Assembly (NCBI GenBank): GCA_030268105.1
Contig: BSDZ01000003.1
Coordinates: 558,001-622,000, forward strand
Length of the DNA stretch: 64,000 nucleotides
From: Volvox africanus
Taxonomy: Eukaryota; Chlorophyta; Chlorophyceae; Chlamydomonadales; Volvocaceae
Reading direction: 5' to 3'
Position numbers and translations under genes: made by a program. Below, in pieces: positions 1 through 11,341 of the stretch (positions within the stretch are counted from its first letter, which is position 1; every line of letters starts with the position of its first letter). The notes below the pieces were generated by a model, which saw nothing but the letters and a program-made list of their open reading frames with translations, made no database searches and was not told the origin of the DNA.

Positions 1-2040
1 TATGTGCATTGCGCAGTCTGAACAACCTGCCAGAGGGAATCAAACCGGCGACTCTCGGCCAGCCCAAACCTGTTAATATTTGCAATGCACCCAGGCCTGC
101 CTAGCCCTTATCGCATCATTTATTCTTATATGTGCATGGCTCACTCTCAACAACCTGCCCTGATCATCAGCCAGCGGGAAGCTAACCAGCGACTCTCTGC
201 AAGCCCAAAACCTTTTGAAATTTGCAATGCGCCCAGGCCTGCCTGGCCCTTATTGCATCATTCATTGGTATATATGCATTGCGCAGTCTGAACAACCTGC
301 CAGAGGGAATCAAACCGGCGACTCTCGGCCAGCCCAAACTCGTTAATATTTGCAATGCTTTCAGGCCGGCCTGGCCCTTATCGCATCATTTATTCTTATA
401 TGTGCATGGCTCACTCTCAACAACCTGCCCTGATCATCAGCCAGCGGGAAGCTAACCAGCGACTCTCTGCAAGCCCAAAACCTTTTGAAATTTGCAATGC
501 GCCCAGGCCTGCCTGGCCCTTATTGCATCATTCATTGGTATATATGCATTGCACAGTCTCAACAACCTGCCAGAGGGAATCTAAACATGTACTCTCTGCC
601 AGCCCAAACTTGTTAATATTTGCAATGCTTTTAGGCCGGCCTTGCCCTTATCGCATCATTTATTCTTATATGTGCATGGCTCACTCTCAACAACCTGCCC
701 TGATCATCAGCCAGCGGGAAGCTAACCAGCGACTCTCTGCAAGCCCAAAACCTTTTGAAATTTGCAATGCGCCCAGGCCTGCCTGGCCCTTATTGCATCA
801 TTCATTGGTATATATGCATTGCGCAGTCTCAACAACCTGCCAGAGGGAATCTAAATGGCGACTCTCGGCCAGCCCAAACCTGTTAATATTTGCAATGCAC
901 CCAGGCCTGCCTAGCCCTTATCGCATCATTTATTCTTATATGTGCATTTCTCACTCTCAACAACCTGCCCTGATCATCAGCCAGCGGGAAACTAACCAGC
1001 GACTCTCGGCCAGCCCAAAACCTGTGAATTTTTGCAATGCGCCCAGGCCTGCCTAGCCCTTATTGCATCATTCATTGGTTTATGTGCATTGCACAGTTTC
1101 AACAACCTGCCAGAGGGAATCAAACCGGCAACTCTCGGCCAGCCCAAACTCGTTAATATTTGCAATGCTTTCAGGCCGGCGTGGCCCTTATCGCATCATT
1201 TATTCTTATATGTGCATGGCTCACTCTCAACAACCTGCCCTGATCATCAGCCAGCGGAAAGCTAACCAGCGACTCTCGGACAGCCCAAAACCTTTTGAAA
1301 TTTGCAATGCGCCCAGGCCTGCCTGGCCCTTATTGCATCATTAATTGGTATATATGCATTGCACAGTCTCAACAACCTGCCAGAGGGAATCTAAACAGCT
1401 ACTCTCGGCCAGCCCAAACTTGTTAATATTTGCAATGCACCCAGGCCTGCCTAGCCCTTATCGCATCATTTATTCTTATATGTGCATGGCTCACTCTCAA
1501 CAACCTGCCCTGATCATCAGCCAGCGGGAAGCTAACCAGCGACTCTCTGCAAGCCCAAAACCTTTTGAAATTTGCAATGCGCCCAGGCCTGCCTGGCCCT
1601 TATTGCATCATTCATTGGTATATATGCATTGCGCAGTCTCAACAACCTGCCAGAGGGAATCTAAATGGCGACTCTCGGCCAGCCCAAACCTGTTAATATT
1701 TGCAATGCACCCAGGCCTGCCTAGCCCTTATCGCATCATTTATTCTTATATGTGCATGGCTCACTCTCAACAACCTGCCCTGATCATCAGCCATCGGGAA
1801 CCTAACCAGCGACTCTCGGACAGCCCAAAACCTTTTGTAATTTGCAATGCGCCCGGGCCTGCCTGGTCCTTATTGCATCATGAATTGGTATATATGCATT
1901 GCACAGTCTCAACAACCTGCCAGAGGGAATCAAACCGGCGACTCTCGGCCAGCCTAAACCTGTTAATATTTGCAATGCTTTCAGGCCTGATTGGACCTTA
2001 TTGCATTATTCGTTGGTATATGTGCATTGCGCACTCTCAA
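1..2040 (+). repeat. Satellite array, domain L1: strict 270-bp dimers (128 + 142 bp)
   Basis: Direct reading shows a short monomer (1-128) followed by a long monomer (129-270), and the pair recurs every 270 bp at 271, 541, 811, 1081, 1351, 1621 and 1891. Block order in this orientation is TGTGCATTGCGCA, CTCAACAACCTGCC, (long form only: CTGATCATCAGCC), GGGAATCTAACC, GACTCTCGGCCAGCCC, TTTGCAATGC, CCAGGCCTGCCTGG and CTTATTGCATCATT. Long monomers here carry GCATGGCTCACTC and an extra A in CCCAAAACC. Short monomers carry TATATGCATTG or TATGTGCATTG. The first monomer is 50% GC (64 of 128). Because 270 is a multiple of three, reading frames stay in phase from dimer to dimer, so open frames up to 239 codons arise without any sign of a gene. 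No gene is seen here. Confidence 0.95.
223..257. repeat. Representative dyad (imperfect hairpin) core of the satellite monomer
   Basis: Inner arms CCAGGC and GCCTGG are separated by CT. Outer arms TGCAAT and ATTGCA are exact reverse complements and lie 4-5 nt outside the inner arms. The same arrangement recurs in most monomers of both arrays and is among their best conserved parts. It could be a protein-binding dyad or a slippage-prone hairpin; neither role is shown by the sequence. Confidence 0.8.
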
Positions 2041-2649
2041 CAACCTTCCCTGGTCATCAGCTAGCAGGAATTGAGAAGGAAACCACTCGGCAAGCCAAAC
2101 CTGTTTATATTTGCAATGCACCCAGGCCTGCCTGGCCCTTATTGCATCATTAATTGGTATATGTGCATTGCGCAGTCTGAACAACCTGCCAGAGAAAATC
2201 AAACCGGCTACTCTCGGCCAGCCCAAACCTGTTAATATTTGCAATGCTTTCAGGCCTGCCTGGCCCTTATTGCATCATTCATTGGTATATGTGCATTGCG
2301 CACTCTCAACAACCTGCCCTGATCATCAGCCAGTGGGAAACTAACCAGCGACTCTCGGCCAGCCCAAAACCTGTGAAGTTTTGCAATGCGCCCATGCCTG
2401 CCTGGCCCTTATTGCATCATTCATTGGTATATGTGCATTGCGCAGTCTCAACAACCTGCCAGAGGGAATCAAACCGGAGACTCTCGGCCAGCCCAAACCT
2501 GTTAATATTTGCAATGCGCCCAGGCCTGCCTGGACCTTATTGAATCATTCATTGGTATATGTGCATTGCGCAATCTCACAACCTTCCCTGGTCATCAGCC
2601 AGCTGGAAGCTAACCAGCGACTCTCGGCCAGCCCAAAACCTATTGAAAT

Positions 2650-5600
2650 TTGCAATGCGCCCAGGCCTGCCTGGCCCTTCTTGCATCATTCATTGGTATA
2701 TGTGAATTGCGCACTCTCAACAACCTTCCCTGGTCATCAGCCAGCGGGAATCTACCCGGCGACTCTCATTCAGCCCAAAGCCTATTGAAATTTGCAATGC
2801 GCCCAGGCATGCCTGGCCCTTATTGCATCATTCATTGGTATATGTGCATTGCTCTGTCTCAACAACCTGCCAGCGGGAATCTAACCGGCGACTCTCGGCC
2901 AGCCCAAACCTGTTAATATTTGCAATGCGCCCAGGCCTGCCTGGACCTTATTGCATCATTCATTGGTATATGTGCATTGCGCAATCTCACAACCTTCCCT
3001 GGTCATCAGCCAGCTGGAAGCTAACCAGCGACTCTCGGCCAGCCCAAAACCTATTGAAATTTGCAATGCGCCCAGGCCTGCCTGGCCCTTCTTGCATCCT
3101 AAATTGGTATATGTGCATTGCGCACTCTCAACAATCTGCCAGCGGGAATCAAACCGGAGACTCTCGGCCAGCCCAAACCTGTTAATATTTGCAATGCGCC
3201 CAGGCCTGCCTGGACCTTATTGCATCATTAATTGGTATATGTGCATTGCGCAGTCTGAACAACCTGCCAGAGGGAATCAAACCGGCGACTCTCGGCCAGC
3301 CCAAACCTGTTAATATTTGCAATGCTTTCAGGCCTGCCTGGCCCTTATTGCATCATTCATTGGTATATGTGCATTGCGCACTCTCAACAACCTGCCCTGA
3401 TCATCAGCCAGTGGGAAACTAACCAGCGACTCTCGGCCAGCCCAAAACCTGTGAAGTTTTGCAATGCGCCCATGCCTGCCTGGCCCTTATTGCATCATTC
3501 ATTGGTATATGTGCATTGCGCAGTCTCAACAACCTGCCAGAGGGAATCAAACCGGAGACTCTCGGCCAGCCCAAACCTGTTAATATTTGCAATGCGCCCA
3601 GGCCTGCCTGGACCTTATTGAATCATTCATTGGTATATGTGCATTGCGCAATCTCACAACCTTCCCTGGTCATCAGCCAGCTGGAATTGAGAAGGAAACC
3701 ACTCGGCAAGCCAAACCTGTTTATATTTGCAATGCACCCAGGCCTGCCTGGCCCTTATTGCATCATTAATTGGTATATGTGCATTGCGCAGTCTGAACAA
3801 CCTGCCAGAGGGAATCAAACCGGCGACTCTCGGCCAGCCCAAACCTGTTAATATTTGCAATGCGCCCAGGCCTGCCTGGCCCTTATTGCATCATTCATTG
3901 GTATATGTGCATTGCGCACTCTCAACAACCTGCCCTGATCATCAGCCAGTGGGAAACTAACCGGCGACTCTCGGCCAGCCCAAACCTGTTAATATTTGCA
4001 ATGCGCCCAGGCCTGCCTGGACCTTATTGCATCATTCATTGGTATATGTGCATTGCGCAATCTCACAACCATCCCTGGTCATCAACCAGCTGGAAGCTAA
4101 CCAGCGACTCTCGGCCAGCCCAAAACCTATTGAAATTTGCAATGCGCCCAGGCCTGCCTGGCCCTTCTTGCATCATTCATTGGTATATGTGAATTGCGCA
4201 CTCTCAACAACCTTCCCTGGTCATCAGCCAGCGGGAATCTACCCGGCGACTCTCATTCAGCCCAAAGCCTATTGAAATTTGCAATGCGCCCAGGCATGCC
4301 TGGCCCTTATTGCATCATTCATTGGTATATGTGCATTGCTCTGTCTCAACAACCTGCCAGCGGGAATCTAACCGGCGACTCTCGGCCAGCCCAAACCTGT
4401 TAATATTTGCAATGCGCCCAGGCCTGCCTGGACCTTATTGCATCATTCATTGGTATATGTGCATTGCGCAATCTCACAACCTTCCCTGGTCATCAGCCAG
4501 CTGGAAGCTAACCAGCGACTCTCGGCCAGCCCAAAACCTATTGAAATTTGCAATGCGCCCAGGCCTGCCTGGCCCTTCTTGCATCCTAAATTGGTATATG
4601 TGCATTGCGCACTCTCAACAATCTGCCAGCGGGAATCAAACCGGAGACTCTCGGCCAGCCCAAACCTGTTAATATTTGCAATGCGCCCAGGCCTGCCTGG
4701 ACCTTATTGCATCATTAATTGGTATATGTGCATTGCGCAGTCTGAACAACCTGCCAGAGGGAATCAAACCGGCGACTCTCGGCCAGCCCAAACCTGTTAA
4801 TATTTGCAATGCTTTCAGGCCTGCCTGGCCCTTATTGCATCATTCATTGGTATATGTGCATTGCGCACTCTCAACAACCTGCCCTGATCATCAGCCAGTG
4901 GGAAACTAACCAGCGACTCTCGGCCAGCCCAAAACCTGTGAAGTTTTGCAATGCGCCCATGCCTGCCTGGCCCTTATTGCATCATTCATTGGTATATGTG
5001 CATTGCGCAGTCTCAACAACCTGCCAGAGGGAATCAAACCGGAGACTCTCGGCCAGCCCAAACCTGTTAATATTTGCAATGCGCCCAGGCCTGCCTGGAC
5101 CTTATTGAATCATTCATTGGTATATGTGCATTGCGCAATCTCACAACCTTCCCTGGTCATCAGCCAGCTGGAATTGAGAAGGAAACCACTCGGCAAGCCA
5201 AACCTGTTTATATTTGCAATGCACCCAGGCCTGCCTGGCCCTTATTGCATCATTAATTGGTATATGTGCATTGCGCAGTCTGAACAACCTGCCAGAGGGA
5301 ATCAAACCGGCGACTCTCGGCCAGCCCAAACCTGTTAATATTTGCAATGCGCCCAGGCCTGCCTGGCCCTTATTGCATCATTCATTGGTATATGTGCATT
5401 GCGCACTCTCAACAACCTGCCCTGATCATCAGCCAGTGGGAAACTAACCGGCGACTCTCGGCCAGCCCAAACCTGTTAATATTTGCAATGCGCCCAGGCC
5501 TGCCTGGACCTTATTGCATCATTCATTGGTATATGTGCATTGCGCAATCTCACAACCATCCCTGGTCATCAACCAGCTGGAAGCTAACCAGCGACTCTCG

Positions 5601-5760
5601 GCCAGCCCAAAACCTATTGAAATTTGCAATGCGCCCAGGCCTGCCTGGCCCTTCTTGCATCATTCATTGGTATATGTGAATTGCGCACTCTCAACAACCT
5701 TCCCTGGTCATCAGCCAGCGGGAATCTACCCGGCGACTCTCATTCAGCCCAAAGCCTATT
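2650..5760 (+). repeat. Higher-order repeat, period 1487 bp, about two copies
   Basis: Open frames and marker variants at 2650, 2823, 2951, 3189, 3459, 3860 and 4027 recur with the same translations exactly 1487 bp downstream (4137, 4310, 4438, 4676, 4946, 5347 and 5514). Unit 1 is about 2650-4136 and unit 2 about 4137-5623, followed by a partial third. Near-identity over eleven monomers indicates recent amplification as a block. Confidence 0.9.
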
Positions 5761-8700
5761 GAAATTTGCAATGCGCCCAGGCATGCCTGGCCCTTATTGC
5801 ATCACTCATTGGTATATGTGCATTGCTCAGTCTCAACAACCTGCCAGCGGGAATCTAACCGGCGACTCTCGGCCAGCCCAAACCTGTTTATATTTGCAAT
5901 GCGCCCAGGCCTGCCTGGACCTTATTGAATCATTCATTGGTATATGTGCATTGCGCAATCTCACAACCTTCCCTGGTCATCAGCCAGCTGGAAGCTAACC
6001 AGCGACTCTCGGCCAGCCCAAAACCTATTGAAATTTGCAATGCGCCCAGGCCTGCCTGGACCTTCTTGCATCCTTAATTGGTATATGTGCATTGCGCACT
6101 CTCAACAATCTGCCAGCGGGAATTGAGCGGGCAACAACTCAGCCAGCCCAAACCTGTTAATATTTGCAATGCTTTCAGGCCTGCCTGGCCATAATTGCAT
6201 TATTCATTTGTATATATGCATTGCGCACTCTCAAGAACCTGCCCTGATCATCAGCCAGCGGTAATCTAACCGGCGACTCTCGGGCAGCCCAAAACCTATT
6301 GTAATTTGCTATGCGCACAGGCCTGATTGGACCTTATTGCATTATTCGTTGGTATATGTGCATTGCGCACTCTCAACAACCTTCCCTGGTCATCAGCCAG
6401 CAGGAATTGAGAAGGAAACCACTCGGCAAGCCAAACCTGTTTATATTTGCAATGCACCCAGGCCTGCCTGGCCCTTATTGCATCATTAATTGGTATATGT
6501 GCATTGCGCAGTCTGAACAACCTGCCAGAGGGAATCAAACCGGCGACTCTCGGCCAGCCCAAACCTGTTAATATTTGCAATGCTTTCAGGCCTGCCTGGC
6601 CCTTATTGCATCATTCATTGGTATATGTGCATTGCGCACTCTCAACAACCTGCCTTGATCATCAGCCAGTGGGAAACGAACCAGCGACTCTCGGCCAGCC
6701 CAAAACCTGTGAAGTTTTGCAATGCGCCCATGCCTGCCTGGCCCTTATTGCATCATTCATTGGTATATGTGCATTGCGCAGTCTCAACAACCTGCCAGAG
6801 GGAATCAAACCGGAGACTCTCGGCCAGCCCAAACCTGTTTATATTTGCAATGCGCCCAGGCCTGCCTGGACCTTATTGAATCATTCATTGGTATATGTGC
6901 ATTGCGCAATCTCACAACCTTCCCTGGTCATCAGCCAGCTGGAAGCTAACCAGCGACTCTCGGCCAGCCCAAAACCTATTGAAATTTGCAATGCGCCCAG
7001 GCCTGCCTGGCCCTTCTTGCATCATTAATTGGTATATGTGCATTGCGCACTCTCAACAACCTTCCCTGGTCATCAGCCAGCGGAAATCTACCCGGCGACT
7101 CTCATTCAGCCCAAAGATTATTGAAATTTGCAATGCGCCCAGGCATGCCTGGCCCTTATTGCATCATTCATTGGTATATGTGCATTGCTCAGTCTCAACA
7201 ACCTGCCAGAGGGAATCAAACCGGCGACTCTCGGCCAGCCCAAACCTGTTAATATTTGCAATGCGCCCAGGCCTGCCTGGACCTTATTGCATCATTCATT
7301 GGTATATGTGCATTGCGCAATCTCACAACCATCCCTGGTCATCAACCAGCTGGAAGCTAACCAGCGACTCTCGGCCAGCCCAAAACCTATTGAAATTTGC
7401 AATGCGCCCAGGCCTGCCTGGCCCTTCTTGCATCATTCATTGGTATATGTGAATTGCGCACTCTCAACAACCTTCCCTGGTCATCAGCCAGCGGGAATCT
7501 ACCCGGCGACTCTCATTCAGCCCAAAGCCTATTGAAATTTGCAATGCGCCCAGGCATGCCTGGCCCTTATTGCATCACTCATTGGTATATGTGCATTGCT
7601 CAGTCTCAACAACCTGCCAGCGGGAATCTAACCGGCGACTCTCGGCCAGCCCAAACCTGTTTATATTTGCAATGCGCCCAGGCCTGCCTGGACCTTATTG
7701 AATCATTCATTGGTATATGTGCATTGCGCAATCTCACAACCTTCCCTGGTCATCAGCCAGCTGGAAGCTAACCAGCGACTCTCGGCCAGCCCAAAACCTA
7801 TTGAAATTTGCAATGCGCCCAGGCCTGCCTGGACCTTCTTGCATCCTTAATTGGTATATGTGCATTGCGCACTCTCAACAATCTGCCAGCGGGAATTGAG
7901 CGGGCAACAACTCAGCCAGCCCAAACCTGTTAATATTTGCAATGCTTTCAGGCCTGCCTGGCCATAATTGCATTATTCATTTGTATATATGCATTGCGCA
8001 CTCTCAAGAACCTGCCCTGATCATCAGCCAGCGGTAATCTAACCGGCGACTCTCGGGCAGCCCAAAACCTATTGTAATTTGCTATGCGCACAGGCCTGAT
8101 TGGACCTTATTGCATTATTCGTTGGTATATGTGCATTGCGCACTCTCAACAACCTTCCCTGGTCATCAGCCAGCAGGAATTGAGAAGGAAACCACTCGGC
8201 AAGCCAAACCTGTTTATATTTGCAATGCACCCAGGCCTGCCTGGCCCTTATTGCATCATTAATTGGTATATGTGCATTGCGCAGTCTGAACAACCTGCCA
8301 GAGGGAATCAAACCGGCGACTCTCGGCCAGCCCAAACCTGTTAATATTTGCAATGCTTTCAGGCCTGCCTGGCCCTTATTGCATCATTCATTGGTATATG
8401 TGCATTGCGCACTCTCAACAACCTGCCTTGATCATCAGCCAGTGGGAAACGAACCAGCGACTCTCGGCCAGCCCAAAACCTGTGAAGTTTTGCAATGCGC
8501 CCATGCCTGCCTGGCCCTTATTGCATCATTCATTGGTATATGTGCATTGCGCAGTCTCAACAACCTGCCAGAGGGAATCAAACCGGAGACTCTCGGCCAG
8601 CCCAAACCTGTTTATATTTGCAATGCGCCCAGGCCTGCCTGGACCTTATTGAATCATTCATTGGTATATGTGCATTGCGCAATCTCACAACCTTCCCTGG

Positions 8701-9360
8701 TCATCAGCCAGCTGGAAGCTAACCAGCGACTCTCGGCCAGCCCAAAACCTATTGAAATTTGCAATGCGCCCAGGCCTGCCTGGCCCTTCTTGCATCATTA
8801 ATTGGTATATGTGCATTGCGCACTCTCAACAACCTTCCCTGGTCATCAGCCAGCGGAAATCTACCCGGCGACTCTCATTCAGCCCAAAGATTATTGAAAT
8901 TTGCAATGCGCCCAGGCATGCCTGGCCCTTATTGCATCATTCATTGGTATATGTGCATTGCTCAGTCTCAACAACCTGCCAGAGGGAATCAAACCGGCGA
9001 CTCTCGGCCAGCCCAAACCTGTTAATATTTGCAATGCGCCCAGGCCTGCCTGGACCTTATTGCATCATTCATTGGTATATGTGCATTGCGCAATCTCACA
9101 ACCTTCCCTGGTCATCAGCCAGCTGGAAGCTAACCAGCGACTCTCGGCCAGCCCAAAACCTATTGAAATTTGCAATGCGCCCAGGCCTGCATGGCCCTTC
9201 TTGCATCATTCATTGGTATATGTGAATTGCGCACTCTCAACAACCTTCCCTGGTCATCAGCCAGCGGGAATCTACCCGGCGACTCTCATTCAGCCCAAAG
9301 CCTATTGAAATTTGCAATGCGCCCAGGCATGCCTGGCCCTTATTGCATCACTCATTGGTA
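5624..9360 (+). repeat. Higher-order repeat, period 1773 bp, about two copies
   Basis: Segments at 5624, 5944, 6296, 6447, 6580, 6722, 6895, 6986 and 7128 reappear 1773 bp later (7397, 7717, 8069, 8220, 8353, 8495, 8668, 8759 and 8901). A partial third copy begins near 9170 and then diverges: 9389 reads CCAGAGAGATTC where the earlier copies read CCAGCGGGAATC. The block joins directly onto the 1487-bp HOR, showing stepwise amplification with changing unit size. Confidence 0.9.
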
Positions 9361-11341
9361 TATGTGCATTGCTCAGTCTCAACAACCTGCCAGAGAGATT
9401 CAAACCGGTGACTCTCGGCCAGCCCAAACCTGTTAATATTTGCAATGCGCCCAGGCCTGCCTGGACCTTATTGCATCATTCATTGGTATATGTGCATTGC
9501 GCAATCTCACAACCTTCCCTGGTCATCAGCCAGCTGGAAGCTAACCAGCGACTCTCGGCCAGCCCAAAACCTATTGAAATTTGCAATGCGCCCAGGCCTG
9601 CCTGGCCCTTCTTGCATCATTAATTGGTATATGTGCATTGCGCACTCTCAACAACCTTCCCTGGTCATCAGCCAGCGGAAATCTACCCGGCGACTCTCAT
9701 TCAGCCCAAAGATTATTGAAATTTGCAATGCGCCCAGGCATGCCTGGCCCTTATTGCATCATTCATTGGTATATGTGCATGGCTCACTCTCAACAACCTG
9801 CCAGAGGGAATCAAACCGGCGACTCTCGGCCAGCCCAAACCTGTTAATATTTGCAATGCGCCCAGGCCTGCCTGGACCGTATTGCATCATTAATTGGTAT
9901 ATGTGCATTGCGCAATCTCACAACCTTCCCTGGTCATCAGCCAGCTGGAAGCTAACCAGCGACTCTCGGCCAGCCCAAAACCTATTGAAATTTGCAATGC
10001 GCCCAGGCCTGCCTTGCCCTTCTTGCATCATTAATTGGTATATGTGCATTGCGCACTCTCAACAACCTGCCAGCGGGAATTAAGCGGGCAACCACTCGGC
10101 CAGCCCAAACCTGGTAATATTTGCAATGCTTTCAGGCCTGCCTGGCCATAATTGCATTATTCATTGGTATATGTGCATTGCGCATTCTCAACAACCTGCC
10201 CTAATCATCAGCTAGCGGGAATCTAACCAGCGCCTCTCGGGCAGCCCAAACCCTATTGAAATTTGCAATGCGCCCAGGCCTGCCTGGCCCTTATTGCATC
10301 ATTCATTGGTTTATGTGCATTGCGCAGTCTGAACAACCTGCCAGAGGGAATCAAACCGGTGACTCTCGGCCAGCCCAAACTTGTTAATATTTGCAATGCT
10401 TTCAGGCCGGCCTGGCCCTTATCGCATCATTTATTCTTATATGTGCATGGCTCACTCTCAACAACCTGCCCTGATCATCAGCCAGCGGGAATCTAACCAA
10501 CGACTCTCAGCCAGCCCAAAACCTTTTGAAATTTGCAATGCGCCCAGGCCTGCCTGGCCCTTATTGCATCATTCATTGGTATATGTGAATTGCGCACTCT
10601 CAACAACCTTCCCTGGTCATCAGCCAGCGGGAATCTACCCGGCGACTCTCATCCAGCCCAAAGCCTATTGAAATTTGCAATGCGCCCATGCCTGCCTGGC
10701 CCTTATTGCATCATTCATTGGTATATGTGCATTGCGCAGTCTCAACAACCTGCCAGCGGGAATCTAACCGGCGACTCTCGGCCAGCCCAAACCTGTTAAC
10801 ATTTGCAATGCGCCCAGGCCTGCCTGGACCTTATTGAATCATTCATTGGTATATGTGCATTGCGCAATCTCACAACCTTCCCTGGTCATCAGCCAGCTGG
10901 AAGCTAACCAGCGACTCTCGGCCAGCCCAAAACCTATTGAAATTTGCAATGCGCCCAGGCCTGCCTGGCCCTTCTTGCATCCTTAATTGGTATATGTGCA
11001 TTGCGCACTCTCAACAATCTGCCAGCGGGAATTGAGCGGGCAACAACTCGGCCAGCCCAAACCTGTTAATATTTGCAATGCTTTCAGGCCTGCCTGGCCC
11101 TTATTGCATCATTCATTGGTATATGTGCATTGCGCACTCTCAACAACCTGCCAGAGGGAATCTAACCGATTACTCTTAGCCAGCCCAAACCTGTTAATAT
11201 TTGCAATGCGCCCAGGCCTGCCTAGACCTTATTGCATCATTCATTTGTATATATGCATTGCGCACTCTCAACAACCTTCCCTGGTCATCAGCCAGCAGGA
11301 ATTGAGAAGGAAACCACTCGGCAAGCCAAACCTGTTTATAT

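Noticed and set aside
1990..2050. CENP-B box (TTCGTTGG seen near 2009)
   Set aside because: The downstream CGGG at the required spacing is absent, and most monomers read TTCATTGG. Any centromere role would need other evidence.
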